Source of the DNA: Amycolatopsis pittospori
GTDB lineage: Bacteria > Actinomycetota > Actinomycetes > Mycobacteriales > Pseudonocardiaceae
Direction of reading: 5' to 3'
NCBI RefSeq assembly: GCF_013870525.1
Contig: NZ_JACBXD010000004.1
Span: forward strand, 1 to 64,000
DNA: 64,000 bases
The notes beneath the pieces were generated by a model. It was not told where the DNA came from, searched no databases, and saw nothing but the letters and a program-made list of their open reading frames with translations. Positions 1-11,497 of this stretch are shown piece by piece. A program made the position numbers and the translations under genes. Numbering within the stretch: position 1 is the stretch's first letter; every line of letters begins with the position of its first letter.

Positions 1-2359
<2,359 letters not shown>

Positions 2360-2415
2360 GGCCAACGACTCCCCATCTCAAGCTTTTGTCCGAGCGAACC
2401 AGCACCGCGCCGCGG

Positions 2416-3336
2416 TCAATCTCGACGGTGCCGCAGCACCGTGGCCTGGTTCACCGGTTCCACGACGAAGTTCTTCTTGGTGACCGCCAGCCGGAACCAC
2501 ATCCGGTCCAGCCCCACCACACACAGCCTGCGTACTCCGAGCCCGGCCAGCGCACCGGCCGTGGAACGCCACCCCAGCGGGCGCAGGAAGCCGCTGAGTA
2601 CCAGTTCCCGCACCGCACGGCCGGTCCGCAGGACCGAACCATCCACATCGGACACAAGCGGGACGGCCGGGTCGGCGAACACGGTGCCGCCCAGCACCTC
2701 CGCCTCGATCCGGTCGCGAAGCGGTCCGAAGGCACTACAGTGCGCGGCCGGGCGCATGGCGTACAACGAGTACCCGCCGGCCCGGCCGACCCCGGCGGTG
2801 AACTCCTCCAGATGCTTCTCCGCCATGGTGATCAGGTAGTGGCCGTCGTCCACGTGCCCGGACAGGTCGTACCAGACCCCGCGATCGGACAGGTCCGCCA
2901 GCAGCTCGTCCATCCGTTCGGCGGCCACCCTGGTCACCACCTGGGTGACGAGATCCTGGTGCGCGGTACGGAAGTAGTCGAGTTCGCACTCGCCCACCCC
3001 GGCGGCGACCCGGACGGCGTCGGCGAACGGCAGGCATTCCGCGTGCGCCGCGGCGATCAGCTCGCCGAAGCTCATGCCGACGCAGTAGCCGGGCTCGCCC
3101 AGGTTCTCCTTCGCCCAGTCCGCCAGGGAAAGCGCGTTCACCAGCGTGGCGGCACGAGCCGCGGGGGACGCGTAGTCGCCGGAGTCGCGCAGCGCGCGGG
3201 TGACCGAGTAGCCGAGCACCTCGTCGGCGACCGCCAGCCGTTCGCGCGCGAACGGGCTGAGCACGAGGAACTTGCCGATCTCGGCGAGCCGGAACCCGTC
3301 GAGGCCGGGAAAGAAGTAGGCCGTTTCCGCCGCCAC
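2416..3336 (-). CDS. Discrete acyltransferase (ACP S-malonyltransferase-like) for starter loading
   Basis: A 306-residue stand-alone acyltransferase of FabD/VinK-like size. It opens with AYFFPGLDGF, a variant of the PGQGxQ motif, and carries the nucleophile in GMSFGEL, so Ser is kept but the usual His before it (GHSxGE) is Met. The catalytic His is probably in PAAHCSAF. It starts at GTG 3336, two bases after the ligase stop, and so is probably translationally coupled; the PKS follows. Family knowledge: in macrolactam pathways such as vicenistatin a discrete AT moves an activated starter from a carrier protein to the loading ACP. Because the PKS opens with a bare ACP, the same job is the best guess here. 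Malonyl transfer to another ACP is the alternative. Confidence 0.8.
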   Translation of the reverse strand: MAAETAYFFPGLDGFRLAEIGKFLVLSPFARERLAVADEVLGYSVTRALRDSGDYASPAARAATLVNALSLADWAKENLGEPGYCVGMSFGELIAAAHAECLPFADAVRVAAGVGECELDYFRTAHQDLVTQVVTRVAAERMDELLADLSDRGVWYDLSGHVDDGHYLITMAEKHLEEFTAGVGRAGGYSLYAMRPAAHCSAFGPLRDRIEAEVLGGTVFADPAVPLVSDVDGSVLRTGRAVRELVLSGFLRPLGWRSTAGALAGLGVRRLCVVGLDRMWFRLAVTKKNFVVEPVNQATVLRHRRD

Positions 3337-3338
3337 CG

Positions 3339-4751
3339 TTATTCGCCGATCCCGGACGCGAGTGCGGTGAGCTGGCCGCGGTCCGGTTTTCCGTTGCGGT
3401 TCAACGGGAACCGCTCGATCACGCGGATCCGGTTCGGCCGTTCGGACTCCGCCAGCACGTCGTCGACCAGTGGGCGCCAGTGTGCGGGTTCCCGCAGCTG
3501 TTCGTCCTCGACGAAGAGCGTCAGGCGCGCGCCTCGCTGCTCGTCCGGCAACGCGATCAGCTTCGCCGAGCAGCCCGCGGCGCTCACCTTGCGCTCGATG
3601 ATCTCCGGATACAGCGTGAAACCGTTGCGGTGCACGGCGAACTTGCGGCCGAGGACGAACACGTTGCCGTCCGCGTCCAGGTAGCCGAAGTCACCGCTGC
3701 GGTAGGTCTCATGGTCGACAGGGTCGACAGTGCCGTCCTCGGCGAGGTAGCCGGTCAGGATGTCCGGGGTGTGGATGATCAGCTCGCCGATCTCGCCGGC
3801 GGCCACCGGCCGGTTCTCGTCGTCCACCGCCTCCACCGTCAGCCCCGGCATCGCGCGTCCACAGCCGACCGCGTTCTCCGGGGTGGCGAAGGCGACGTTG
3901 CCCGCTTCCGTGCTGCCGTAACTGTCCAGCAGCGGCAGCCCGAACTCCTCGACGTAGGCGTCCACCAGCGGTCCGTCCAGTGGCGCGGCACCGCTGCAGA
4001 ACATCCGCACCGTGCGCAGCTGCTCTTTGACCTGTGGGCGTTTGCGGAGGATGTTGAGCATGCTCCGGTAGGTGGCCGGGGCGGCGTCGACGACGGTGGC
4101 CCCGCACTGCCCCGCCATGAGCATCGCCCGGTCCGGACGACGGTAGGGCGCGATCACCAGTGAGCACCGGGTCAGCCAGGCGATGCCCACCATGGAAATG
4201 CCGTACTGGTGCGAGAACGGCAGCAGGGGCAGCAGGACGTCCTGCTCGGTGTGGCCGACCTGGTCGGCGTTGCGCTGCAGGTTCCGCAGGAACCGCCCAC
4301 CGTTCTTGACGATGCCCTTGGGCTCGCCGGTGGAGCCCGAGGACCACATCAGCAGGCTGTCAGGCAGCTCGCACCAGTCCTCAAAGGACACTCGGGGATA
4401 CGCGGGGGCGAAGCCCGGCGCATCGATCATCAGCTCGTAGATGAACGACGTGTTCTCGACGTCGGCCAGCGGCGCGTCGTCGTCGGCGATGATCAGTTTC
4501 ACGCCGGCGCGCTGCGCGATCCGGCGAGTCTCCTCCGGGCGTTCCTGCTGGTCCACCAGCACGATCGAGGCACCGACGTGCATCAGCGCGAACAGCGTGC
4601 TCACGTACCCGGCGGAGTTGCCTGCCTTGAGCATGACGCGCACGCCGGGGCCCGCGCCCCGCTGACGCAGCGCCTCGGCGACGCCGACCACCTCGCGTTC
4701 GAGTTCGGAAAAAGTACGCACCGAGTCCGGGGCGAAAATTCTCGCAGTCAT
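3339..4751 (-). CDS. AMP-dependent acyl/aminoacyl ligase (ANL superfamily)
   Basis: A 470-residue ANL adenylating enzyme. The P-loop SSGSTGEPKG lies at about residues 140-150, PLLPFSHQYG matches the A4 region, DSYGSTEAG the A5, and YRSGDFGYLDADG the A7. The C-terminal lysine motif is NRNGKPDR. ATG 4751 is chosen over an upstream start because GGAGGAA sits five bases before it. The gene leads the operon ligase, acyltransferase, PKS, so it probably activates the starter acid for loading onto a carrier protein. The FSHQYG motif is more like acyl/aryl ligases than NRPS adenylation domains, which usually carry an Asp for the amino group, but the substrate cannot be fixed by eye. Confidence 0.87.
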   Translation of the reverse strand: MTARIFAPDSVRTFSELEREVVGVAEALRQRGAGPGVRVMLKAGNSAGYVSTLFALMHVGASIVLVDQQERPEETRRIAQRAGVKLIIADDDAPLADVENTSFIYELMIDAPGFAPAYPRVSFEDWCELPDSLLMWSSGSTGEPKGIVKNGGRFLRNLQRNADQVGHTEQDVLLPLLPFSHQYGISMVGIAWLTRCSLVIAPYRRPDRAMLMAGQCGATVVDAAPATYRSMLNILRKRPQVKEQLRTVRMFCSGAAPLDGPLVDAYVEEFGLPLLDSYGSTEAGNVAFATPENAVGCGRAMPGLTVEAVDDENRPVAAGEIGELIIHTPDILTGYLAEDGTVDPVDHETYRSGDFGYLDADGNVFVLGRKFAVHRNGFTLYPEIIERKVSAAGCSAKLIALPDEQRGARLTLFVEDEQLREPAHWRPLVDDVLAESERPNRIRVIERFPLNRNGKPDRGQLTALASGIGE

Positions 4752-4926
4752 GGTATTCCTCCACACCGGGACGGAAAGTCGCCGGAGATCCCCGGCATCA
4801 TGGGCGAATCAACGCAAGTACCGCCGAGGCGAGCCTAAAACCGTTATTCGGGAAGGGATACCCCTATCGCCCCCTTCACGCCGCGCCCCGCCCCAGCTCA
4901 GGGCCCCGAGAACGGAACCGGCGGCT
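4752..4926. promoter_or_regulatory. Promoter region of the ligase/AT/PKS operon with a CCCCT repeat pair
   Basis: This 175-base gap lies between the glycosyltransferase stop and the ligase start. CCCCTA at 4861-4866 and CCCCTT at 4871-4876 form a pair with a 10-base step, about 110 bases upstream of the ligase start; on the transcribed strand the first reads TAGGGG. The same hexamer occurs in pairs in three other gaps of this cluster. No clear -10/-35 was assigned. Confidence 0.5.
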
Positions 4927-6438
4927 TCAGGCGATGTGGCGCATGCGTTCCCAGAGCCGCGGCCAGCCGTCCAGTGGCTTGTCGCAGATCCAAAGCGGAA
5001 CGTCCAGCGCCAGGTTCTTCAGGCCGTTGTAAGCGTTTCCGGTGGTGCCCGCCGGTCGCACCGAGCCGAAGTACTTCCCCAGTTCGCCGGGATCGGACCC
5101 GGCGAACAACACCGACGTCGTGTTCTCCGGCGGGACACCGAAGTACGCGTAGCCACGATGCGCGCTGTAGACGGCGAGCTCCGGCGCGAACTTGTACAGG
5201 GCACCGGCCTGGGCGTAGTCCGCGGTGAGCACGACCGTGCCCGGCGGCATCGTCCGCTGTGTCCGCTCGACGGCGCCCGCGAACTCGGGCCAGCCCACGG
5301 TCTGTGCCGACTCGGCCGGCCCCTGAGGGGAGCTCGCCAACGAGGCGACCGGATAGATCGGGAGCATCAACGCGGCGGCCAGTGCGGCCGAAACCGGCAG
5401 CACCGGCCAGGCCACCCACGGCACCCACCGGGTACGCGGTGACGGTCCCAGCCCGGCGGCGCCCGCGGCCAGCAACAACGGGAAGACACCGGCCAGGTAG
5501 TCGGCGCGCCCGTTGATCGCGATGAACACCACCAGCAGGGCGACGAAGGTGAATCCGAGGAACCGCCATTGCCGCAGCCGGTCCGACCACAGCAGCCGTC
5601 CCGCGCCGAACAGGAGCAGAAGCGCGGGCAGGCCGGCCAGCGAAAGCAGGGTCGGCAGGTAGCCGATCCGGCCACCGGTGGCCTCGGCGGACTGCGCGAT
5701 CGCCTCGCTCATCTCGATCTGCGGCCAGCCGTTCGCGGCCTGCCAGAACACTGTCGGCAGCGCGCAGACGACCGCGATCGCGGCACCCGCCCAGAGCATC
5801 GGACGCCGCAGCAGTTCCCGGGGCCCGGCGAGCGCGGCCGCCGCCACCGCGAACACCAGGAAGAACACGATCAGGTACTTGGCCTGCAACGCCACCCCGG
5901 CGGCGATCCCGAGCAGGAGCAGCAGCCGATCGTCCCTGGTGCGCACCCAGCGCACCAGCAGCAGGGTGGCCAGCGCCCAGAAGAACATGTCCACCGAGTT
6001 GGTCGCCAGCCAGTGCCCGGCCAGCAGCGTGATCGGCGCCGCGCCGTAGGCCGCCGCGGCGATCACCTGCGCCCGCCGCCCACCGCCGAACTCGCGGGCG
6101 ATCAGCGCGGTGACGAGCACACCCAGCACCGCCAGCAGGATCGCCGGCAGCCGCAGCACGACCAGCGAACCGCCCGAGACGTGATCGAGCACCCAGGCGA
6201 GCAGCGGCACCAACGGCGGCTGGTCGACATAGCCCCAGTCCGGATGCGCGCCCGCGGCGAGGAAGTAGAGCTCGTCCCGGTGGTAGCCGTAGGAGCCGCT
6301 GGTAGCCAGCAGCGCCAGCCCGACGACGGCGGCCACGATCGCGACCGGTGCCCGGGCGAACACCGGTCGACGGTCGCCGTCGACGTCCTGGACTTCGCCT
6401 GCCGGCGAGATCGCCGGCGCCGAAACGCTCTGTTCCAC
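4927..6438 (-). CDS. Integral membrane glycosyltransferase, GT39/ArnT-like family
   Basis: A 503-residue polytopic membrane protein. After a short soluble N-terminus comes a first membrane helix, then an external loop with GYHRDELYF, whose Asp-Glu is the hallmark of PMT/ArnT (GT39) glycosyltransferases, then about ten more hydrophobic segments and a soluble C-terminal third (about residues 390-503). Start GTG 6438 is chosen because GGGGGAT precedes it by five bases; the frame stays open much further upstream but loses coding character. Family members transfer sugars from polyprenyl-phosphate donors to extracytoplasmic acceptors. A role in polyketide glycosylation would be unusual; a cell-envelope role is equally likely. 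It is divergent from the P450 gene. Confidence 0.85.
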   Translation of the reverse strand: MEQSVSAPAISPAGEVQDVDGDRRPVFARAPVAIVAAVVGLALLATSGSYGYHRDELYFLAAGAHPDWGYVDQPPLVPLLAWVLDHVSGGSLVVLRLPAILLAVLGVLVTALIAREFGGGRRAQVIAAAAYGAAPITLLAGHWLATNSVDMFFWALATLLLVRWVRTRDDRLLLLLGIAAGVALQAKYLIVFFLVFAVAAAALAGPRELLRRPMLWAGAAIAVVCALPTVFWQAANGWPQIEMSEAIAQSAEATGGRIGYLPTLLSLAGLPALLLLFGAGRLLWSDRLRQWRFLGFTFVALLVVFIAINGRADYLAGVFPLLLAAGAAGLGPSPRTRWVPWVAWPVLPVSAALAAALMLPIYPVASLASSPQGPAESAQTVGWPEFAGAVERTQRTMPPGTVVLTADYAQAGALYKFAPELAVYSAHRGYAYFGVPPENTTSVLFAGSDPGELGKYFGSVRPAGTTGNAYNGLKNLALDVPLWICDKPLDGWPRLWERMRHIA

Positions 6439-6675
6439 TGAGATCCCCCACCGCACTGGTCCCGGTTTCCCGGGCGACTCCGGACCGCGCGCGATGACCC
6501 TGCCATCGGCGTCTGGATCGCCCGACCGTACTGTCGGGCGCACTCCTTCCTCTACCGCGTAAACGTGTTCTGGGGCCGCGTAGGGGATGGCTAGGGGTTC
6601 GTCCCGGCTCGGCGGGTAAGACTTCCGTGGAACGATGCGGCCATTGGTTGTTCCCGTTCCCGGAGAGGACTTTCC
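6439..6675. promoter_or_regulatory. Divergent promoter region with TAGGGG direct repeats one helical turn apart
   Basis: This gap separates the glycosyltransferase and P450 starts. TAGGGG occurs at 6581-6586 and 6592-6597, an 11-base step that puts both on the same face of the helix, 84-95 bases upstream of the P450 start and in its sense orientation. The same hexamer recurs at 4861, 12830/12847, 18514/18535 and 18615/18627. I infer an activator site; which protein binds it is not visible. Confidence 0.55.
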
Positions 6676-7941
6676 ATGGTGACCGCAACCCAGAGCCGCG
6701 TCGGTGATCTCCGGCTGGGCACGACCCTGCTCGCCGCGAAGGCGCTGGTCCGGTTCAGCGGGGTGCTCGGCGATCCGTTCGCGGATCTGTTGCGCGGCCA
6801 GGAGAATCCGTATCCGGTGCACCAGCGGGTCCGGGAGCTCGGACCGTTGCACCGCAGCAAACTCGGGCCGTGGCTCACCGCCAGCCATCCGCTGATCGAT
6901 TCGATCCTCCGCGACAAACGCTTCGGAATCCGTACCACCGAAGGAAAAGTGTTGAACGGCGGACTCAAGGACGCGCCGAAGCTGGACGTGTCCTTCCTGG
7001 AACTGGACCCACCGGACCACGGCCGATTGCGCCGCCTGGTCGCGCCCTCGTTCGGCCCGCGCACGATCGAGCGCTTCCGGCCCGCCGTCGAACGCGCCTG
7101 CGAGGAGCTGCTCGACGAGCTGGAGCGCGACGACAGTTTCGACCTGATGGCCGGGTTCGCCACCCGGCTGCCGCTGGTCGTGATCGGCCAGCTGCTCGGC
7201 ATCGGCGAAGACCGCTGGACGGATTTCCTGCGCCACGGCGCGGTGATCGGCGCGACGCTCGACGGCGTCAGCTCGGTGAAATTCGCCAAGCAGCTGCGTA
7301 TTTCGATCCAGGAACTCACGGTCCTCTTCGGCGAACTGATCGACCAGCGCCGGGCCGACCCCCGTGACGATCTGACCACCAGTCTCGTCCAGGCGAGGGC
7401 CGAGGACAAGCTGACCGCCGAGGAACTGGTCAACATCTTCGGCCTGCTGGCCATCGCGGGCTCCGAGACCACGGCCAACCTGATCGGCAACGGCACGCTG
7501 GCCCTGCTGCGGCATCCCGACCAGTGGGACCAGCTGCGCGAAAACCCGGACCTGGCGGCGAAAGCCGTCGAAGAGACACTGCGCTACGAGTCACCGGTGC
7601 AGCAGTCACAACGGTTGCCGCACGAGGATGTCGAGCTGCACGGCACGGTCATTCCGGCGGACACCCAGGTGGTGCTGCTGATCGGCGCGGCGAACCGCGA
7701 TCCCGAGGTCTACACCGAACCGGACCGGTTCGACCTCAACCGCACGGACGGCCCGGACCACCTGTCCTTCTCCAGCGGCATCCACTACTGCATCGGCGCG
7801 CCGCTGGCCCGGCTGGAGGGTGAGGTGGCGTTCCAGGCCCTCGCCGCCCGGATGCCGAAGCTGAAGGTGGCGAGCGAGCCGAAGGTGCGCCGGTCGCTGG
7901 TGATCCGCGGCCTGCGGACCCTGCCGCTGAGCAAGCACTGA
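6676..7941 (+). CDS. Cytochrome P450 monooxygenase
   Basis: A 421-residue soluble bacterial P450 of typical length. The I-helix oxygen-binding motif AGSETT is near residue 257, the K-helix ExxR is EETLR near 300, and the heme loop FSSGIHYCIG has its cysteine ligand at residue 372. GGAGAGGA lies 6-8 bases before the ATG. Its position in a polyketide cluster next to a shared TAGGGG promoter element suggests a tailoring hydroxylase or epoxidase. No ferredoxin gene is adjacent, so redox partners must come from elsewhere. A strong hairpin follows 45 bases after the stop. Confidence 0.95.
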   Translation: MVTATQSRVGDLRLGTTLLAAKALVRFSGVLGDPFADLLRGQENPYPVHQRVRELGPLHRSKLGPWLTASHPLIDSILRDKRFGIRTTEGKVLNGGLKDAPKLDVSFLELDPPDHGRLRRLVAPSFGPRTIERFRPAVERACEELLDELERDDSFDLMAGFATRLPLVVIGQLLGIGEDRWTDFLRHGAVIGATLDGVSSVKFAKQLRISIQELTVLFGELIDQRRADPRDDLTTSLVQARAEDKLTAEELVNIFGLLAIAGSETTANLIGNGTLALLRHPDQWDQLRENPDLAAKAVEETLRYESPVQQSQRLPHEDVELHGTVIPADTQVVLLIGAANRDPEVYTEPDRFDLNRTDGPDHLSFSSGIHYCIGAPLARLEGEVAFQALAARMPKLKVASEPKVRRSLVIRGLRTLPLSKH

Positions 7942-7985
7942 GGGGTACGGCAAAGGTATCGGGTCGACGAGAACGCGAGTTGTTA

Positions 7986-8040
7986 GTCCGTGAAGGCCTC
8001 CTTCCCTACCTTCAGAGTAGGGAAGGAGGCCTTCACGGAC
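7986..8040. terminator. Perfect 24-bp inverted repeat downstream of the P450
   Basis: The left arm 7986-8009 begins GTCCGTGAAGG and is perfectly complementary to the right arm 8017-8040, around a 7-base loop (8010-8016). It probably ends P450 transcription. It lacks a T-tract, as is common in high-GC actinomycetes. Confidence 0.8.
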
Positions 8041-8165
8041 CAGGATATACGATCAAACAGGGACGAATCGGAAATTTCCACTTGACTTGTGTCCCTTGTG
8101 GACGATCGAGGGGTAAGTCAAAGGTGGCGTGGTCGGCGCCGTCGTAGCGTCCGGCCGCATGGCGG

Positions 8166-8224
8166 GGTGTTGCGAAAGCCACTTTCGCAACGTTGAAGGT
8201 TGCGAAAGTGGCTTTCGCAACACC
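8166..8224. repeat. Nested perfect inverted repeat (26-bp arms, each arm itself palindromic)
   Basis: Arm 8166-8191 pairs perfectly with 8199-8224 across a 7-base loop (GTTGAAG). Each arm is also a near-palindrome: GTTGCGAAAG at 8199 pairs with CTTTCGCAAC at 8212. The segment can therefore fold as one long hairpin or as two smaller ones. It lies in the non-coding 7942-8593 gap. Confidence 0.8.
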
Positions 8225-8288
8225 CGAGCGGCAGGTAGGTAAAGGGGCGGGCCCGTTCACCCGGGGTGACAGTGGGCGCGAAGGCGTG

Positions 8289-8403
8289 ACTCGTGTGCTT
8301 GAGCCCGAATCTCGTGTGCTCGGAGACGTGACTCGCGTGCCTGGCTACCGCACTCGGATGTACGGCGCCCGAGCACGCGAGATCCGTCTTCAAGCACGCG
8401 AGT
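8289..8403. repeat. Imperfect 35-bp inverted repeat built of ACTCGyGTGCTTGA / ATCTCGyGTGCTCGG units
   Basis: Segment 8289-8323 pairs with 8369-8403 with only a few mismatches. A further related unit (ACTCGCGTGCCTGG) lies between them. With the two hairpins before it, it fills most of the 652-base gene-free gap between the P450 and the ABC permease. I see no coding capacity here. Confidence 0.65.
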
Positions 8404-8593
8404 GCGCCGCCCAGGCCACCGCCTCGCCTGAAACACGACACGTTCGACTTACCCCTCAATAGCCCTCTTTGCCGCTCACGACCTCCATCCGAAACAGTGC
8501 AAATAGGTCGAACAGGGCATCGAACTGCGAAAGTTCCTTTGTGGACAGTCGAGAAGCGTCGGGTCCAACTGACGAGTCCGGTGCGCCGGTGGC

Positions 8594-10150
8594 TCACACG
8601 CCCTGGCGCACCACCTTGAACAGCTCCGGGCCGCGGCGCTCGAGCCGTCGGTACGCCTGACGGCCGCACTGCCACCACATCAGCGCTCCGACGACCACCC
8701 CGACGGGCACGGCCAGCCAGCCGAGTACGGGGCGGTCCTCGGCCAAGCCCAGGATCAGCAGCGCGGTCGAGGGGCCGATCGCGGTGAGCAGCAGCGGGAT
8801 GAGGCCCAGCTGGAGATAGTGCGGGTTGGTGCCCGAAGTGAAGGGATTGCTGTCGGCGTTCTGCGGCACCGGGTACGCGGCGATCACCGAGAGCAGCACC
8901 ACCGAGCCCGCGCAGCCGCCGATGCCCGCGGGCAGGAGTGCGAGCACCCACGGCCAAGCCCAGTCCAGTCCACTGAAGACGGTGAAGCCCACGGTGAGCG
9001 CGATACAGAACGGCGCCACCACGAGCGCCCACGCCAGCTGACGACCGCGGACGTCGGCCCGCTCGGAATCGGGCGCCACCAGTGTGTGCCACACACCGCC
9101 GCCGTCGAGTCCGTAGAGGTTCGAGGTCTCCGCGCAGGCGAGGCCCAAGACGAACAGCCCGGCGAACGGCAGCAGCAGCTCGGCGCCGCTCAACGCGGGC
9201 ACCACCGCGCCCGGCAGCGCCGCCAGCGAGGTGACCAGCACCGCCCGGCGACGCGCGTCACGGCCCCAGGTGAGCAGTTCCTTGTGGACGACGGCACCCA
9301 GCGGGGTCGCCGGCAGCACCCGGACCAGCAGCCCGTCGGTTCCGGCCCGGCTGCTGCGGCCGGTCGCGGCCCTGGCGGTGATCCGGCGTTCGATCAGCGG
9401 CGCCCACGCGCGCAGAAGCAGCGCGATCAGCACCGCGAGTCCGAGCAACGCGCCGAGCACGATCGGCCAGTCGGCCCGTTCCGCCGCCTCGACCGCCGCG
9501 ATCCCCCAGCCCGACGGCAGCAGGTGCAGGAGCGTGGAGAACACCGGCGCGTTCCCGCGCACGATCTCCGGGCCGAGCGACTGGATCGGGTACCGCAGCA
9601 GGAAGCCGCAGACGCAGAGCGCCGCGACCAGCAGGAGCGCCAGATCCCGCCCGCGGCGTGACCGCAGCGCGGCGCCGAGGGCGGCGAGGACCACCCGGGA
9701 GGCGAGGACGAAGAACGCCGTCTGCAGCAGCAGTGCCGGAATGGCGACCAGCGTCGCGCCGGGACCCAGACCGGCGCCGAACACCACCAGCGCGACCCCG
9801 GCGATGAGGGTGACCAGCGCGCCTCCACTGACGAAGGCGACCCCGAGCAGTCCGGAGGCCAGCTGCCGGGAGGTCATCGGGAACAGCACGAAATGCTCCG
9901 GGCGCAGGGTCTCGTCCCCGCCGCCGGAAAGCAGCGGCACGATGATCCACCCGACGAACCAGGCCAGGAACACCATGCCGAGCAGGTCCGCGGTGATCTT
10001 GTCGGTGTCAAGGCCGACCGCCGCCAGCCCGATGGTGAGCGCGGCCCCGAGCAGGCCCAGCAGCAACTTGGCGATGCTGGTGATCGCCTGCTCCGGCCGA
10101 AAGGAATGCGCCAGTACCCGCAGGCGCATCCGGATCAGGACGACAGCCAC
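8594..10150 (-). CDS. ABC-2 type transporter, integral membrane subunit
   Basis: A roughly 518-residue hydrophobic protein with about a dozen membrane-spanning stretches and little sequence between them. Start GTG 10150 is chosen because GGAGGGG lies five bases upstream; the gene overlaps the 3' end of the ATPase gene by 16 bases, so the two are translationally coupled. With the ATPase it forms a two-gene exporter. Its place between the P450 and the regulator suggests export of, or resistance to, the cluster product, but large unassigned ABC-2 exporters of this kind are common outside such clusters. Confidence 0.85.
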   Translation of the reverse strand: MAVVLIRMRLRVLAHSFRPEQAITSIAKLLLGLLGAALTIGLAAVGLDTDKITADLLGMVFLAWFVGWIIVPLLSGGGDETLRPEHFVLFPMTSRQLASGLLGVAFVSGGALVTLIAGVALVVFGAGLGPGATLVAIPALLLQTAFFVLASRVVLAALGAALRSRRGRDLALLLVAALCVCGFLLRYPIQSLGPEIVRGNAPVFSTLLHLLPSGWGIAAVEAAERADWPIVLGALLGLAVLIALLLRAWAPLIERRITARAATGRSSRAGTDGLLVRVLPATPLGAVVHKELLTWGRDARRRAVLVTSLAALPGAVVPALSGAELLLPFAGLFVLGLACAETSNLYGLDGGGVWHTLVAPDSERADVRGRQLAWALVVAPFCIALTVGFTVFSGLDWAWPWVLALLPAGIGGCAGSVVLLSVIAAYPVPQNADSNPFTSGTNPHYLQLGLIPLLLTAIGPSTALLILGLAEDRPVLGWLAVPVGVVVGALMWWQCGRQAYRRLERRGPELFKVVRQGV

Positions 10151-10932
10151 GCAAGCCCCTCCGCCCCTTCGGTATGCCCGCCGACCAGCGTGACGAACGC
10201 CTGCTCGAGACCCTGTTCGCCGCCCCGGACCTCGTCCACCGGCCCGACCGCGACGACCTTGCCGTCCGACATCACGCCGACGTGGTCGCACATCAGCTCC
10301 ACCAGCGCCATCACGTGACTGGACAGCACCACCGCGCCACCCGAAGCGACGAACCGGTTGAGGATGATCCGGATGGTGGCCGCGGACACGGGGTCCACCG
10401 CCTCGAACGGCTCGTCGAGCACCAGCAGTCTCGGGGCGTGAAGCAACGCGTTGGCCAGGCCGATCTTCTTCCGCATGCCCGCGGAGTAGTCCACGATCAG
10501 CGTCCGCTCGGCCTCGGCCAGCCCCATCACCTGCAGCAGTTCGGTGGCCCGCGAGCCGACGGTCTCCCGGTCCAGGCCCCGCAGGAGTCCGCTGTAAAAC
10601 AGCAGTTCACGACCGGTGAGCCGCTCGGGTACGGACAATCCGTCCGGCAGTACCCCGATCAACGCCTTGGCCTTGGCGGGCTCGCGCCACACGTCCACGC
10701 CGAAGATCCGCACCGAGCCGGCGTCCGGCCTCAGCAGGCCGACGGCCATGGACAGGGCGGTGGTCTTCCCGGCGCCGTTCGGCCCGACCAGACCGAAGAA
10801 CGAGCCGCGGCGGACCGTGAACTCGGCCGAGTCGACCGCGACCTTGTCACCGAACACTTTCCGCAGGCCGGAGATCTCCAGCGGGACCGAGGCGTCATCG
10901 GTCGTCACGGGGGCCGTTGTCGCTTCTCGCAC
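10135..10932 (-). CDS. ABC transporter ATP-binding protein
   Basis: A 265-residue ATPase with Walker A GPNGAGKTT (about residues 51-59), a variant signature motif YSAGMRKK instead of LSGGQ, Walker B LLVLDEPF and H-loop SSHV. It couples to the overlapping permease gene downstream as a drug- or lipid-type exporter. The start GTG 10932 is the longest option and the true N-terminus could be slightly shorter. About 190 bases separate it from the divergent lipoprotein gene. Confidence 0.92.
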   Translation of the reverse strand: MREATTAPVTTDDASVPLEISGLRKVFGDKVAVDSAEFTVRRGSFFGLVGPNGAGKTTALSMAVGLLRPDAGSVRIFGVDVWREPAKAKALIGVLPDGLSVPERLTGRELLFYSGLLRGLDRETVGSRATELLQVMGLAEAERTLIVDYSAGMRKKIGLANALLHAPRLLVLDEPFEAVDPVSAATIRIILNRFVASGGAVVLSSHVMALVELMCDHVGVMSDGKVVAVGPVDEVRGGEQGLEQAFVTLVGGHTEGAEGLAWLSS

Positions 10933-11119
10933 CGCTCGATTGGATCACAGCCCGCCCCCGCACACCCTCGTCAATCGGTACCAAGACCGGCGGCCGCCTC
11001 CTCCGTTGTGATGAGGCGGATATCCGTCTCTACGCCGATCGTCAGGAGATGACGAGATCAATAGCATCGATGCAATCAGATCTTTATGTCCGATTTCCGG
11101 CTACGGCGGAAGGTTGAAG

Positions 11120-11497
11120 ATGACCGCGGGAATGGCTCGGAAGTGCTCGTTACTGCTCGTTACCCTGCTTGTTTTGACAAGCGGATGCAAAGAGGGCAGC
11201 CAGGCCCAGGCCACGACCAGCAAGGCGAAGGCGTGCGTACAGGCCCTCAACCTGGCCGCCATGGTGCCTGACTACAAGAACCGCGAGCGGGACGCCGACG
11301 AACTCCAGAACCGGTCGGCCAAGCTGCGCGAGCTGGCCGGAACGGTTTCCGACAAGAACGTCGGCGACGCCGTCGGCGGTCTGGCCGACCAGTACTCCAA
11401 GTCCCAGAGGAACAAGCGGGAGACGGTCGAGACGTTCGCCCACTGGGTCCGCGACACCGTCCGCAACATCGACAAACTCAAAGAGGCGTGCATCTGA
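11120..11497 (+). CDS. Small lipoprotein of unknown function
   Basis: A 125-residue protein with a lipoprotein signal: basic N-terminus, hydrophobic core and lipobox LTSGC with the Cys near residue 22. The mature part is highly charged and probably helical, with no domain I recognise. ATG 11120 has GGAAGG upstream and is preferred to TTG 11114. Its stop overlaps the next start (TGATG), so it is co-translated with the DUF418 protein. Possibly a membrane-anchored accessory of that protein; function unknown. Confidence 0.75.
   Translation: MTAGMARKCSLLLVTLLVLTSGCKEGSQAQATTSKAKACVQALNLAAMVPDYKNRERDADELQNRSAKLRELAGTVSDKNVGDAVGGLADQYSKSQRNKRETVETFAHWVRDTVRNIDKLKEACI

Noticed and set aside
6439..7515. 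N-terminal extension of the glycosyltransferase frame on the minus strand
   Set aside because: The frame stays open antisense to the P450 but has no coding character there. GTG 6438 has a good ribosome site and starts the membrane protein.
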